Assembly (NCBI GenBank): GCA_963575745.1
Contig: CAUYUJ010016693.1
Span: 562,001 to 604,424 of the forward strand
Reading direction: 5' to 3'
DNA: 42,424 nucleotides
DNA from: Prorocentrum cordatum
Taxonomy: Eukaryota > Sar > Dinophyceae > Prorocentrales > Prorocentraceae
The notes beneath the pieces were generated by a model, which saw only the letters and a program-made list of their open reading frames with translations, was not told the DNA's origin and ran no database searches. Position 1 is the first letter of the stretch; each line of letters opens with the position of its first letter. The position numbers were made by a program, and so were the translations under genes. Below, in pieces: positions 1 to 11,605 of the stretch.

Positions 1-3000
1 GGACAAGACTGTCAACGACAGTGTGACAGCATGCATGGAAGGCCACACGCAAACGATCTCGCATACTTTCAGAACGGACCGACCATGTGGTCAATACTCA
101 GCCCGACCATAAGGGTATGCAGCTGCTTGCAAACTGGCGATGTACGTGCCATGATCACTCACCAAAATCCCCATGTCTGGCCGCTTTCCCGGTTGCCGGG
201 CCCATGCGGAGGAGCTGGCACCAGTATGACGACCACATGCCGAGTGTTGCAGACAAGCGAACTTCGAAAGAGCAACAGGCTGCCGACCGAAGATTAGACA
301 TCTGCGACACTGACTCTCCCCCCCCGTCAGGAGAGACCCTGCGGAGCTGCACGGCCGTCATCCCCCAGCGTACTTGCAGGGAACAGCCTTTGCGGTGTGG
401 ATGGTTGGACAAGACTGTCAACGACAGTGTGACAGCATGCATGGAAGGCCACACGCAAACGATCTCGCATACTTTCAGAACGGACCGACCATGTGGTCAA
501 TACTCAGCCCGACCATAAGGGTATGCAGCTGCTTGCGAACTGGCGATGTACGTGCCATGCTCACCCACCAAAATCCCGATGTCTGGCCGCTTTCCCGGTT
601 GCCTGGTCCATGCGGAGGAGCTGGCACCAGTATGACGACCACATGCCGAGTGTTGCAGACAAGCGAACTTCGTAAGAGCAACAGGCTGCCGACCGAAGAT
701 TAGACATCTGCGACACCGACTCTCCCCCCCCGTCAAGAGACACCCTGCTGAGCTGCACGGCCGTCATCCCCCAGCGTACTTGCGGGGAACAGCCTTTGCG
801 GTGTGGATGGTTGGACAAGACTGTCACAGACAGTGTGACAGCATGCATGGAAGGCCACACGCAAACGATCTCGCATACTTTCAGAACGGACCGACCATGT
901 GGTCAATACTCAGCCCGACCATAAGGGTATGCAGCTGCTTGCGAACTGGCGATGTACGTGCCATGCTCACTCACCAAAATCCCTATGTCTGGCCGCTTTC
1001 CCGGTTGCCGGGCCCATGCGGAGGAGCTGACACCAGTATGACGACCACATGCCGAGTGTTGCAGGCAAGCGAACTTCGAAAGAGCAACAGGCTGCCGACC
1101 GAAGATTAGACATCTGCGACACTGACTCTCCCCCCCCGTCAAGAGACACCCTGCTGAGATGCACGGCCGTCATCCCCCAGCGTACTTGCAGGGAACAGCC
1201 TTTGCGGTGTGGATGGTTGGACAAGACTGTCAACGACAGTGTGACAGCATGCATGGAAGGCCACACGCAAACGATCTCGCATACTTTCAGAACGGACCGA
1301 CCATGTGGTCAATACTCAGCCCGACCATAAGGGTATGCAGCTGCTTGCGAACTGGCGATGTACGTGCCATGCTCACTCACCGAATCCCTGTCTGGCCGCT
1401 TTCCCGGTTGCCGGGCCCATGCGGAGGAGCTGACACCAGTATGACGACCACATGCCGAGTGTCGCAGACAAGCGAACTTCGAAAGAGCAACAGGCTGCCG
1501 ACCGAAGATTAGACATCTGCGACACCGACTCTCCCCCCCCGTCAAGAGACACCCTGCTGAGCTGCACGGCCGTCATTCCCCAGCGTACTTGCAGGGAACA
1601 GCATTTGCGGTGTAGATGGTTGGACAAGACTGTCAACGACGGTGTGACAGCATGCATGGAAGGCCACACGCAAACGATCTCGCATACTTTCAGAACGGAC
1701 CGACCATGTGGTCAATACTCAGCCCGACCAGAAGGGTATGCAGCTGCTTGCGAACTGGCGATGTACGTGCCATGCTCACTCACCGAATCCCTGTCTGGCC
1801 GCTTTCCCGGTTGCCGGGCCCATGCGGAGGAGCTGGCACCAGTATGACGACCACATGCCGAGTGTCGCAGACAAGCGAACTTCGAAAGAGCAACAGGCTG
1901 CCGACCGAAGATTAGACATCTGCGACACTGACTCTCCCCCCCCCCGTCAAGAGACACCCTGCTGAGCTGCACGGCCGTCATCCCCCAGCGTACTTGCAGG
2001 GAACAGCCTTTGCGGTGTGGATGGTTGGACAAGACTGTCAACGACAGTGTGACAGCATGCATGGAAGGCCACACGCAAACGATCTCGCATACTTTCAGAA
2101 CGGACCGACCATGAGGTCAATACTCAGCCCGACCATAAGGGTATGCAACTGCTTGCGAACTGGCGATGCACGTGCCATGCTCACTCACCGAAACTCCTAT
2201 GTCTGGCCGCTTTCCCGGTTGCCGGGCCCATGCGGAGGAGCTGACACCAGTATGACGACCACATGCCGAGTGTTGCAGACAAGCGAACTTCGAAAGAGCA
2301 ACAGGCTGCCGACCGAAGATTAGACATCTGCGACACCGACTCTCCCCCCCCGTCAAGAGACACCCTGCTGAGCTGCACGGCCGTCATCCCCCAGCGTACT
2401 TGCAGGGAACAGCCTTTGCGGTGTGGATGGTTGGACAAGACTGTCAACGACAGTGTGACAGCATGCATGGAAGGCCACACGCAAACGATCTGGCATACTT
2501 TCAGAACGGACCGACCATGAGGTCAATACTCAGCCCGACCATAAGGGTATGCAGCTGCGTGCGAACTGGCGATGTACGTGCCATGCTCACTTACCAGAAT
2601 CCCTATGTCTGGCCGCTTTCCCGGTTGCCGGGCCCATGCGGAGGAGCTGACACCAAAATGACGACCACATGCCGAGTGTCGCAGACAAGCGAACTTCGAA
2701 AAAGCAACAGGCTGCCGACCGAAGATTAGACATCTGCGACACCGACTCTCCCCCCCGTCAAGAGACACCCTGCTGAGCTGCACGGCCGTCATCCCCCAGC
2801 GTACTTGCAGGGAACAGCCTTTGCGGTGTGGATGGTTGGACAAGACTGTCAACGACAGTGTGACAGCATGCATGGAAGGCCACACGCAAACGATCTCGCA
2901 TACTTTCAGAACGGACCGACCATGTGGTCAATACTCAGCCCGACCATAAGGGTATGCAACTGCTTGCGAACTGGCGATGTACGAGCCATGCTGACTCACC

Positions 3001-6000
3001 AAAATCCCTATGTCTGGCCGCTTTCCCGGTTGCCGGGCCCATGCGGAGGAGCTGACACCAGTATGACGACCACATGCCGAGTGTTGCAGATAAGCGAACT
3101 TCGAAAGAGCAACAGGCTGCCGACCGAAGATTAGACATCTGCGACACCGACTCTCCCCCCCCGTCAAGAGACACCCTGCTGAGCTGCACGGCCGTCATCC
3201 CCCAGCGTACTTGCAGGGAACAGCCTTTGCGGTGTGGATGGTTGGACAAGACTGTCAACGACAGTGTGACAGCATGCATGGAAGGCCACACGCAAACGAT
3301 CTCGCATACTTTCAGAACGGACCGACCATGAGGTCAATACTCAGCCCGACCATAAGGGTATGCAACTGCTTGCGAACTGGCGATGCACGTGCCATGCTCA
3401 CTCACCGAAACTCCTATGTCTGGCCGCTTTCCCGGTTGCCGGGCCCATGCGGAGGAGCTGACACCAATATGACGACCACATGCCGAGTGTTGCAGACAAG
3501 CGAACTTCGAAAGAGCAACAGGCTGCCGACCGAAGATTAGACATTTGCGACACCGACTCTCCCGCCCCCTCAAGAGACACCCTGCGAGCTGCACGGCCGT
3601 CATCCCCCAGCGTACGAGGGAACAGCCTTTGCGGTGTGGATGGTTGGACAAGACTGTCAACGACAGTGTGACAGCATGCATGGAAGGCCACACGCAAACG
3701 ATCTCGCACACTTTCAGAACGGACCGACCATGTGGTCAAAACTCAGCCCGACCATAAGGGTATGCAACTGCTTGCGAACTGGCGATGTACGTGCCATGCT
3801 CACTCACCGAAATTCCTATGTCTGGCCGCTTTCCCGGTTGCCGGGCCTATGCGGAGGAGCTGACACCAGTATGACGACCACATGCCGAGTGTTGCAGACA
3901 AGCGAACTTCGAAAGAGCAACAGGCTGCCGACCGAAGATTAGACATCTGCGACACCGACTCTTCCCCCCGTCAAGAGACACCCTGCTGAGCTGCACGGCC
4001 GTCATTCCCCAGCGTACTTGCAGGGAACAGCGTTTGCGGTGTAGATGGTTGGACAAGACTGTCAACGACGGTGTGACATCATGCATGGAAGGCCACACGC
4101 AAACGATCTCGCATACTTTCAGAACGGACCGACCATGTGGTCAATACTCAGCCCGACCATAAGGGTATGAAGCTGCTTGCGAACTGGCGATGTACGTGCC
4201 ATGCTCACTCACCGAATCCCTGTCTGGCCGCTTTCCCGGTTGCCGGGCCCATGCGGAGGAGCTGGCACCAGTATGACGACCACATGCCGAGTGTCGCAGA
4301 CAAGCGAACTTCGAAAGAGCAACAGGCTGCCGACCGAAGATTAGACATCTGCGACACTGACTCTCCCCCCCCCCGTCAAGAGACACCCTGCTGAGCTCCA
4401 CGGCCGTCATCCCCCAGCGTACTTGCAGGGAACAGCGTTTGCGGTGTGGATGGTTGGACAAGACTGTCAACGACAGTGTGACAGCATGCATGGAAGGCCA
4501 CACGCAAACGATCTCGCATACTTTCAGGACGGGACCGACCATGAGGTCAATACTCAGCCCGACCATAAGGGTATGCAACTGCTTGCGAACTGGCGATGCA
4601 CGTGCCATGCTCACTCACCGAAACTCCTATGTCTGGCCGCTTTCCCGGTTGCCGGGCCCATGCGGAGGAGCTGACACCAGTATGACGACCACATGCCGAG
4701 TGTTGCAGACAAGCGAACTTCGAAAGAGCAACAGGCTGCCGACCGAAGATTAGACATCTGCGACACCGACTCCCCCCCCCCCGTCAAGAGACACCCTGCT
4801 GAGCTGCACGGCCGTCATCCCCCAGCGTACTTGCAGGGAACAGCCTTTGCGGTGTGGATGGTTGGACAAGACTGTCAACGACAGTGTGACAGCATGCATG
4901 GAAGGCCACACGCAAACGATCTCGCATACTTTCAGGACGGACCGACCATGAGGTCAATACTCAGCCCGACCATAAGGGTATGCAGCTGCGTGCGAACTGG
5001 CGATGTACGTGCCATGCTCACTTACCAGAATCCCTATGTCTGGCCGCTTTCCCGGTTGCCGGGCCCATGCGGAGGAGCTGACACCAAAATGACGACCACA
5101 TGCCGAGTGTCGCAGACAAGCGAACTTCGAAAAAGCAACAGGCTGCCGACCGAAGATTAGACATCTGCGACACCGACTCTCCCCCCCGTCAAGAGACACC
5201 CTGCTGAGCTGCACGGCCGTCATCCCCCAGCGTACTTGCAGGGAACAGCCTTTGCGGTGTGGATGGTTGGACAAGACTGTCAACGACAGTGTGACAGCAT
5301 GCATGGAAGGCCACACGCAAACGATCTCGCATACTTTCAGAACGGACCGACCATGTGGTCAATACTCAGCCCGACCATAAGGGTATGCAACTGCTTGCGA
5401 ACTGGCGATGTACGTGCCATGCTGACTCACCAAAATCCCTATGTCTGGCCGCTTTCCCGGTTGCCGGGCCCATGCGGAGGAGCTGACACCAGTATGACGA
5501 CCACATGCCGAGTGTTGCAGACAAGCGAACTTCGAAAGAGCAACAGGCTGCCGACCGAAGATTAGACATCTGCGACACCGACTCTCCCCCCCCGTCAGGA
5601 GACACCCTGCTGAGCTGCACGGCCGTCATCCCCCAGCGTACTTGCAGGGAACAGCCTTTGCGGTCTGGATGGTTGGACAAGACTGTCAACGACAGTGTGA
5701 CAGCATGCATGGAAGGCCACACGCAAACGATCTCGCATACTTTCAGAACGGACCGACCATGAGGTCAATACTCAGCCCGACCATAAGGGTATGCAACTGC
5801 TTGCGAACTGGCGATGCACGTGCCATGCTCACTCACCGAAACTCCTATGTCTGGCCGCTTTCCCGGTTGCCGGGCCCATGCGGAGGAGCTGACACCAGTA
5901 TGACGACCACATGCCGAGTGTTGCAAACAAGCGAACTTCGAAAGAGCAACAGGCTGCCGACCGAAGATTAGACATTTGCGACACCGACTCTCCCCCCCCC

Positions 6001-7670
6001 TCAAGAGACACCCTGCTGAGCTGCACGGCCGTCATCCCCCAGCGTACTTGCAGGGAACAGCGTTTGCGGTGTGGATGGTTGGACAAGACTGTCAACGACA
6101 GTGTGACAGCATGCATGGAAGGCCACACGCAAACGATCTCGCATACTTTCAGAACGGACCGACCATGTGGTCAAAACTCAGCCCGACCATAAGGGTATGC
6201 AGCTGCTTGCGAACTGGCGATGCACGTGCCATGCTCACTCACCGAAATTCCTATGTCTGGCCGCTTTCCCGGTTGCCGGGCCCATGCGGAGGAGCTGACA
6301 CCAGTATGACGACCACATGCCGAGTGTTGCAGACAAGCGAACTTCGAAAGAGCAACAGGCTGCCGACCGGAGATTAGACATCTGCGACACCGACTCTCCC
6401 CCCCGTCAAGAGACACCCTGCTGAGCTGCACGGCCGTCATCCCCCAGCGAACTTGCAGGGAACAGCGTTTGCGGTGCGGATGGTTGGACAAGACTGTCAA
6501 CGACAGTGTGACAGCATGCATGGAAGGCCACACGCAAACAATCTCGCATACTTTCAGAACGGACCGACCATGAGGTCAATACTCAGCCCGACCATATGGG
6601 CATGCAGCTGCTTGCGAACTGGCGATGTACGTGCCATGCTCACTCACCGAATCCCTGTCTGGCCGCTTTCCCGGTTGCCGGGCCCATGCGGAGGAGCTGA
6701 CACCAGTATGACGACCACATGCCGAGTGTTGCAGACAAGCGAACTTCGAAAGAGCAACAGGCTGCCGACCGAAGATTAGACATCTGCGACACCGACTCTC
6801 CCCCCTCGTCAAGATACACCCTGCTGAGCTGCACGGCCGTCATCCCCCAGCGTACTTGCAGGGAACAGCCTTTGCGGTGTGGATGGTTGGGCAAGACTGT
6901 CAATGACAGTGTGACCAGTATGACGACCACATGCCGAGTGCTGCAGACAAGCGAACTTCGAAAGAGCAACAGGCTGCCGACCGAAGATTAGACATCTGCG
7001 ACACCGACTCTACCCCGCCCGTCAAGAGACACCCTGCTGAGCTGCACGGCCGTCATCCCCCAGCGTACTTGCAGGGAACAGCGTTTGCGGTGTGGATGGT
7101 TGGACAAGACTGTCAACGACAGTGTGACAGCATGCATGGAAGGCCACACGCAAACGATCTCGCATACTTTCAGAACGGACCGACCATGTGGTCAATACTC
7201 AGCCCGACCATAAGGGTATGCAACTGCTTGCGAATCGTCGATGTACGTGCCATGCTCACTCACCAAAATCCCTATGTCTGGCCGCTTTCCCGGTTGCCGG
7301 GCCCATGCGGAATAGCTGACACCAGTATGACGACCACATGCCGAGTGTTGCAGACAAGCGAACTTCGAAAGAGCAACAGGCTGCCGACCGGAGATTAGAC
7401 ATCTGCGACACCGACTCTCCCCCTCCGTGAAGAGACACCCTGCTGAGCTGCACGGCCGTCATCCCCCAGCGTACAGCGCTTGCGGTGTGGATGGTTGGAC
7501 AAGACTGTCAACGACAGTGTGACAGCATGCATGGAAGGCCACACGCAAACGATCTCGCATACTTTCAGAACGGACCGACCATGTGGTCAAAACTCAGCCC
7601 GACCATAAGGGTATGCAGCTGCTTGCGAACTGGCGACGTACGTGCCATGCTCACTCACCAAATCCCTAGC
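1..7670. repeat. Satellite array, about 405-bp monomer, 20 copies
   Basis: Tandem head-to-tail copies start, using the GGACAAGACTGTCA anchor, at 1, 407, 813, 1219, 1622, 2027, 2433, 2838, 3244, 3646, 4051, 4456, 4864, 5269, 5675, 6081, 6486, 6889, 7102 and 7497. Most monomers are 402-408 bp. The copy at 6889 is only 213 bp and the last one breaks off at 7670. Copies differ by scattered substitutions and by the length of a C-run near the middle. Each monomer leaves reading frames of about 80-120 codons on both strands, but the C-run indels and a period that is not a multiple of three move them between frames, so I regard the array as non-coding. The array continues past the left edge. I saw no tRNA, 5S rRNA or spliced-leader sequence in the monomer. 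Confidence 0.97.
4051..6485. repeat. Second six-monomer higher-order repeat unit of the satellite
   Basis: The six monomers from 4051 match, in order, the six from 1622 to 4050. Private variants recur at the same offset of about 2,430 bp: TAGATGG before the anchor (1613 and 4042), CGACGGTGTGACA just after it, GCAGCTGCGTGCG with CACCAAAATGACG (about 2555-2660 and 4985-5095), ACATTTGCGACACC (3541 and 5971) and GGTCAAAACTCAG (3733 and 6171). Shared variants at a fixed six-monomer spacing show a block duplication rather than single-monomer turnover. Confidence 0.88.
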
Positions 7671-8040
7671 AATGACGATGCATCGGTGAGGTCGACGATG
7701 CAATGACGATGCACGCAAGAAGGGCCGCCCTTGTCTTGGAGCACAAGTGGAGGAGGAGGAGGAGGAGGAGGAGGAGGAGGGGAAGGAGGGGGAGGAGGAG
7801 GAGGAGGAGGAGGAGGAGGAGGAGGAGGAGGAGGAGGAGGAGGAGGAGGGGAAGGAGGAGGAGGAGGGGAAGGCGGAGGAGGAGGAGGTAGACGATGCAA
7901 TGTCGATGCATCGGTGAGGTCGACGATGCATCGGCGCCGACGGCGCGGATAGAAAAAGGGCTCCACATCCGGCCGCACCGGCGATGTGCCGGCGATGCGG
8001 CGCGATCCTCCGACCCCATCTGCTCGGACGCCCACTTGCG
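7671..8040. mobile_element. Damaged copy of the GATGCATCGG foldback element
   Basis: The satellite stops at 7670 and is followed by GATGCATCGG-type palindromic words (7678-7720 and 7890-7935). The segment GGGCTCCACATCC then leads to a right end, GCGGCGCGATCCTCCGACC, near 7996-8020. The same order of blocks, including GGGCTCCACGTCGA and the right end, is found at 41777-42005 and, more diverged, at 37445-37692. The left terminal repeat is missing here, and a GGA microsatellite has expanded inside the copy. Confidence 0.7.
7748..7890. repeat. (GGA)n microsatellite
   Basis: About 140 bp of GGA/GGGA on the plus strand. It lies inside the damaged GATGCATCGG element and creates spurious poly-Gly, poly-Arg, poly-Ser and poly-Pro frames. 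Confidence 0.97.
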
Positions 8041-8048
8041 AGGCACCA

Positions 8049-8064
8049 TCGTCACCATCATGAC

Positions 8065-8131
<67 letters not shown>

Positions 8132-8138
8132 GTCATCG

Positions 8139-8201
<63 letters not shown>

Positions 8202-8427
8202 CCATCATCATCATCATAATCAGCAACAGTATCAGCATCATCAACATCACCATCACCATCACCATCATCATTAGCATCATCATCATTATCATCAGTATTA
8301 CCAACATCGGCATCGCGGTCATCATCGTTGTCACCATCAACACCACCTCCATCACCAGCATTACCATCCACATCAGCACCATCATCTTTATTACCATCGC
8401 CACCATGATCATCATCATGATTCTCTT
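8049..8427. repeat. (ATC)n microsatellite, pure then interrupted
   Basis: From about 8062 to 8205 the tract is nearly pure ATC/CAT. To 8427 the same triplet continues with many substitutions (AACATC, ACCATC, TTACC). This looks like an old decayed array with a young pure core. Frames through it read poly-His, poly-Ile, poly-Asp or poly-Met and are not genes. Confidence 0.96.
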
Positions 8428-9010
8428 CAGCATCGCCACTATCGTCTTTCCTCCTCTGCACACAGGCCCGCCGCCACCCCAGCGTGAAACCACCCCACAA
8501 CCCTTTGCGGCGGCGCGTCCTCTGTTCTCGCCCGGCGCGGGCCCGAGCGCCGCGCGGCAAGTGGGCGCTGCCCCCTCCCGCGCGCTCCACCCTCCTCCAT
8601 CCTCCTACTCCTCCTCCACCCTGCCCCTCGTCCTCCCTGTCCTCCTCGCTCCTTCGTCCTACCTCCTCCCTCCCTCCCTCCACCTTCCCCTTCCTCCTCC
8701 TCGCTCCTCGTCTTGTGCTCGTCCTTTCCCTGCGCTATATGTGATGATTGCCAGTCCAACATTCTCCCGGCCAGCGGACAAGCCCTAGGTGTACGCCGAG
8801 GAACCCTCCCTCGCTGCCTTATGCTCCTTCTGCCGCTTCCGCCGCCGCAACCTCCACTTCTGCCTCATCTTCCTCGTTCCTGCTTCAACCGGCTGATCTT
8901 CTTCCTTCTCTTCCTCCTCCTCCTCCTTCTCCTCCTCTAGACGTGGCCTGGTGCCCACTGACGGCTGGAGCCGCTTGTCGAGTTCTTGAGAGAACGTACC
9001 AGGCGTTGAC
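8428..9010. repeat. GC-rich spacer with a CTCC-rich pyrimidine tract
   Basis: 8428-8579 is unassigned GC-rich sequence. From about 8580 to 8940 the plus strand is strongly pyrimidine-biased with repeated CCTCC, CTCCT and TTCCTC words. I see no gene. Confidence 0.75.
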
Positions 9011-9707
9011 GGCTGGTTAGGAGTTATCGGTATTTGCCTGCCTGGCGGTGCGGATGGCCTCTGCCCTTGCGGGTCGGTTGGTCATCTGCGTCCGAACTGG
9101 CTCGCCTACGGGTTCCCGCCTCCCTCTTGCCCTAGCCTCCTGCTTGGTGAAATGATCCATTAATCCTCCTCCTTCGCGCTCGATGTGGAAAAATCGCGGC
9201 GGGCATCCCTTGGCACTTCGAAATATGGTCTCGGGAAAAGGGTCTGAAAAAGCACGCTGTCGGAGTTCAGGGTCGCCCACTTCACCTCCCCCCTCCGCCC
9301 CTCCTCCTCCGAGGGGCAACGATAGGGGAGGAACAGCTCAGGGGGGAATCGTCGACCTGGACTAGGCGATGCATCGCCGAAAGATCGGCGATAGACGCCC
9401 GGCAGCGAATCCGTTCGCACCAGGGCGGGGTGCGCTACCGTGTCCCCTATCGGCGATCACTGTTCGGCTGGGTGTCGATGCATCCTCCGCTGAGGCACCC
9501 CCCCCCGACGTTACCCCTGCCCTCCTTCTCCTCCTTATCCGCTGCCTTCGAGGACACAATTCCACTGCCCCTCCGTCTTGGCCTCTTTCGCCTCCAATTA
9601 CTGGTCCACGTGGTCCTCCTCGAAACCCATGGCAACCCAGGCAGAGACCGCCCAAGAACCTAAAATGAACTACAATTCCCGATACAAAAACAGTGTTCGC
9701 CTCTACT
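9011..9707. other. Unassigned region with an imperfect palindrome
   Basis: No recognisable gene. Within it, 9366-9397 (GGCGATGCATCGCC, then ATCGGCGATAG) is partly mirrored by 9448-9490 (CCTATCGGCGATCA, then TGTCGATGCATCC). This is a possible small foldback element related in word content to the GATGCATCGG family. The short frames on both strands have no recognisable domain. Confidence 0.5.
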
Positions 9708-9868
9708 TGTCTTAGATGCTCGTTCTGGGGACCTTTTTGGAGACATCCGCTCCACTCCTGCGTCGATGCTGCGCGGAACATCCGTCGCGTTGAGCCGAAA
9801 TGATGTCGGACTTGAACCGATCTAGTCGCGAGCTAGAGTCGAGCAGGTCCGTTAGGTGGACCCCACAA
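9708..9868 (+). repeat. Dispersed repeat DR1, copy 1
   Basis: This block is collinear with 27826-27977 on the same strand. Shared landmarks are GATGCTCGTTCT, CCGCTCCA, CGTCGAT/CGTCGCGTTGAGCCGA, GAGCTAGAGTC and CCGNTAGGTGG. Divergence is considerable, with several small indels. I saw no terminal repeats. It could be a fragment of a larger transposon or a retroelement tail. Confidence 0.8.
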
Positions 9869-10226
9869 TGTCTCTCGAACGGATATCCACATCATCCGAT
9901 AACATAACACCCGCATCCGTCACTGAGCCTCGTGGTACGAAGAGGAGTTTCTTCAGGTCCTGATCGCTCAATCCTCAATACCGAAGGCTGTATGTGCTCT
10001 GTTGCGGGCCCAGAGTCCAAGTACCCGATGTCCTGGGGCTGCTCGCGTGCCCTCTGGGGACTATCGCGTGACATTCCCTGAGGCCCGGGAGCGCCAAGAC
10101 GGTCCAAGATGGCCCCACGAGGCAGCCAAGACAAGTCATCCTCGTTCTCGTCATCCTCCAGCAACTTCTGCACTTCTCCCTGATCCTCCCACGATATGTG
10201 AACAGCGGCTGGGGGTACACACTACT
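9869..10226. other. Unassigned spacer
   Basis: No gene, array or terminal-repeat structure recognised. Frames on both strands are short and featureless. Confidence 0.5.
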
Positions 10227-10234
10227 GTCCAATA

Positions 10235-10382
10235 CAGGGCTGGACCCAAGCGTTGTTGTTCGTTTTGTTTTCGTGCTGTTTTTCATGTTGCTCTACGTAC
10301 CTGTTTTCCTGCACCTCCCTCCCAAAACGAAAAAACAGAACACAGCCGAAGTCCAGCAACACAACGTTTAGGTCCAGCCCTG
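10235..10382. mobile_element. hAT-like MITE, copy 1 (148 bp)
   Basis: The ends form an inverted repeat of about 26 bp that begins CAGGGCTGGACC on both strands. The flanks are GTCCAATA (10227-10234) and GTCCAAGA (10383-10390), an 8-bp target-site duplication with one mismatch. A CAGGG-type terminus with 8-bp duplications is typical of the hAT superfamily. There is no coding capacity, so it is non-autonomous. A second copy lies at 11463-11605. The superfamily assignment is inferred from terminus and TSD length only. Confidence 0.85.
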
Positions 10383-10390
10383 GTCCAAGA

Positions 10391-10740
10391 TATTGGCCAT
10401 GCTTTGACCCAACCATGGGCACGTAGGCGTCGGTGGCGGCGGTGGCTTGCCGTTTCTTCCTCCTCCATCCTGAACTTAATTCTCTATCACGCCTCTGCTT
10501 ACTCATCCCATGAGCGAGCACCTCATCCGACGAACGCAAGGCGCGAGCGACCGTTGGCTGGGGACTTCAACAAATCGCCAGACAACCGACAGGGCAGGCG
10601 TGCTTAAGCTCGCCCGCCTCCAAGCGACGCAGTGAGAGACGACGGGCTTCGCCTCTTGCCTCTCATGTACAGCGCAGAATTAAGAATACCTCCTGTTCGG
10701 CACTCGTAGCCTCTTCAAAATCATCCGCAGGCCCCCCACA
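10391..10740. other. Unassigned spacer
   Basis: No recognisable gene or repeat. Small frames lack domains. Confidence 0.5.
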
Positions 10741-10872
10741 CAGCTAGCCTTGGGAACTCCCCCAAGATCGCCCCAAGAGGCCCCCGAGACACCTCCAAGA
10801 GGCCCCAAGAGGTCCCCTCAAAGAGGCCCGAAGTGGCTTCCCAACGGCTCCCGAAAGGCCTCCTAGAAGGCA
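10741..10872. repeat. CCAAGAGGCC-type degenerate short tandem repeat
   Basis: About ten degenerate copies of a 10-13 bp unit resembling CCAAGAGGCCC. The same unit recurs at 28910-29040 and, reverse-complemented, in the large block at 15880-17394. Confidence 0.8.
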
Positions 10873-11210
10873 GAACGGCACGGCAGATGAGCAGGGCAAA
10901 TGAGCAAAAACCAAATGGGCGCTCTGGACTTGCACCCCGCGAGCAGTCAGAAGACCATTGATACTCTGAAGACGTTCTGGAGGACTTGTCGGGATCCCCT
11001 CAGTATCACAAAGTTTTCCTTTAAAGAAATCACGATGGTCTCATATGCCATGGGTAGAGAAGTTCGTCTGGAGACGCGCGATTCCCGCAGGAGCCCTCAA
11101 GGTTTCTCCAAGCAACCGAAGAATGCACCCACTACTTCGAAAGACCTTCCCCGGGCCCCGAGGAATCCCGACGGGATCGTACCGAGCCGCCCCTTGGACC
11201 ATCAGTCGAG
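10873..11210. other. Unassigned spacer
   Basis: No gene or repeat recognised. A plus-strand frame from 10900 runs on into the poly-G tract and encodes only low-complexity residues downstream. Confidence 0.5.
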
Positions 11211-11395
11211 GGTGGAGGGGGGAGGGGGGGGGGAGAGCAGGGGGGGGAGCCGCGATGGACGGAGGGGAAGGGGAGGGGGGGGGGGAGGGGGAGGGAGCCG
11301 CGAGGGAGGCCAGGCGATAGCCTGCAGGAGCTCCTCGCTCGCGTGGCGCGGCGGGCTCCGCCCCCCCCCCCCCCCCCCGCGTCCCGAGGCGCTAC
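11211..11395. repeat. G-run/C-run tract, G-quadruplex capable
   Basis: 11214-11302 holds many G runs of 4-10 nt separated by A, GA or AGC. 11360-11380 is an unbroken C run. Plus-strand G runs could form intramolecular quadruplexes, and long homopolymers also mark a place where assembly errors are likely. Confidence 0.85.
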
Positions 11396-11462
11396 CCCTC
11401 GCGGTGCGAGACCCCCGCGGAAGCGACGCGCCAACCCCGGCGCGGACCCGAGACTGACCACC

Positions 11463-11605
11463 CGGGGCTGGACCTGCACGCTGTTTTTCTGTCCGTGCTC
11501 GTCTTATGTTTCGTGTTGCTCTGCCCGTTTTCCTGCGCACCCCTCCCAGGGCGGAGACCAAACCACAGCCGAAGTCCAGCAAAACAGCGTCCAGGTACAG
11601 CTCTG
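11463..11605. mobile_element. hAT-like MITE, copy 2 (143 bp)
   Basis: Same orientation and internal landmarks as the copy at 10235-10382 (TTTCGTGTTGCTCT, GTTTTCCTGC, CCGAAGTCCAGCAA). The terminal inverted repeat of about 27 bp starts CGGGGCTGGACCTG on the left and CAGAGCTGTACCTG on the right. Flanks TGACCACC (11455-11462) and TGAGTACC (11606-11613) match at 6 of 8 positions, which suggests an older insertion than copy 1. Confidence 0.82.

Noticed and set aside
1-7670. Repeated 79-155 codon frames on both strands of the satellite as a protein family
   Set aside because: They recur only because each monomer is nearly identical. The 405-bp monomer length varies and the C-run indels shift frames between copies, and equally long frames exist on both strands.
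1-7670. 5S rRNA, tRNA or spliced-leader RNA gene inside the satellite monomer
   Set aside because: I searched by eye for the T-loop motif GGTTCGA, the 5S internal box and the conserved spliced-leader sequence and found none.
7984-8274. Histidine-tag-like metal-binding protein
   Set aside because: The His run is one frame of the CAT microsatellite. No conserved flanking domain.
7655-8788. Poly-Asp, poly-His, poly-Ile and Pro-rich proteins up to 342 residues
   Set aside because: They are direct translations of the ATC and GGA microsatellites, with different residues in each frame.
9366-9490. Additional full copy of the GATGCATCGG element
   Set aside because: Only a few palindromic words are shared. 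The GGCCTCC and GGGTCGGAGGAT ends are absent, so it is noted only as a possible small palindrome.
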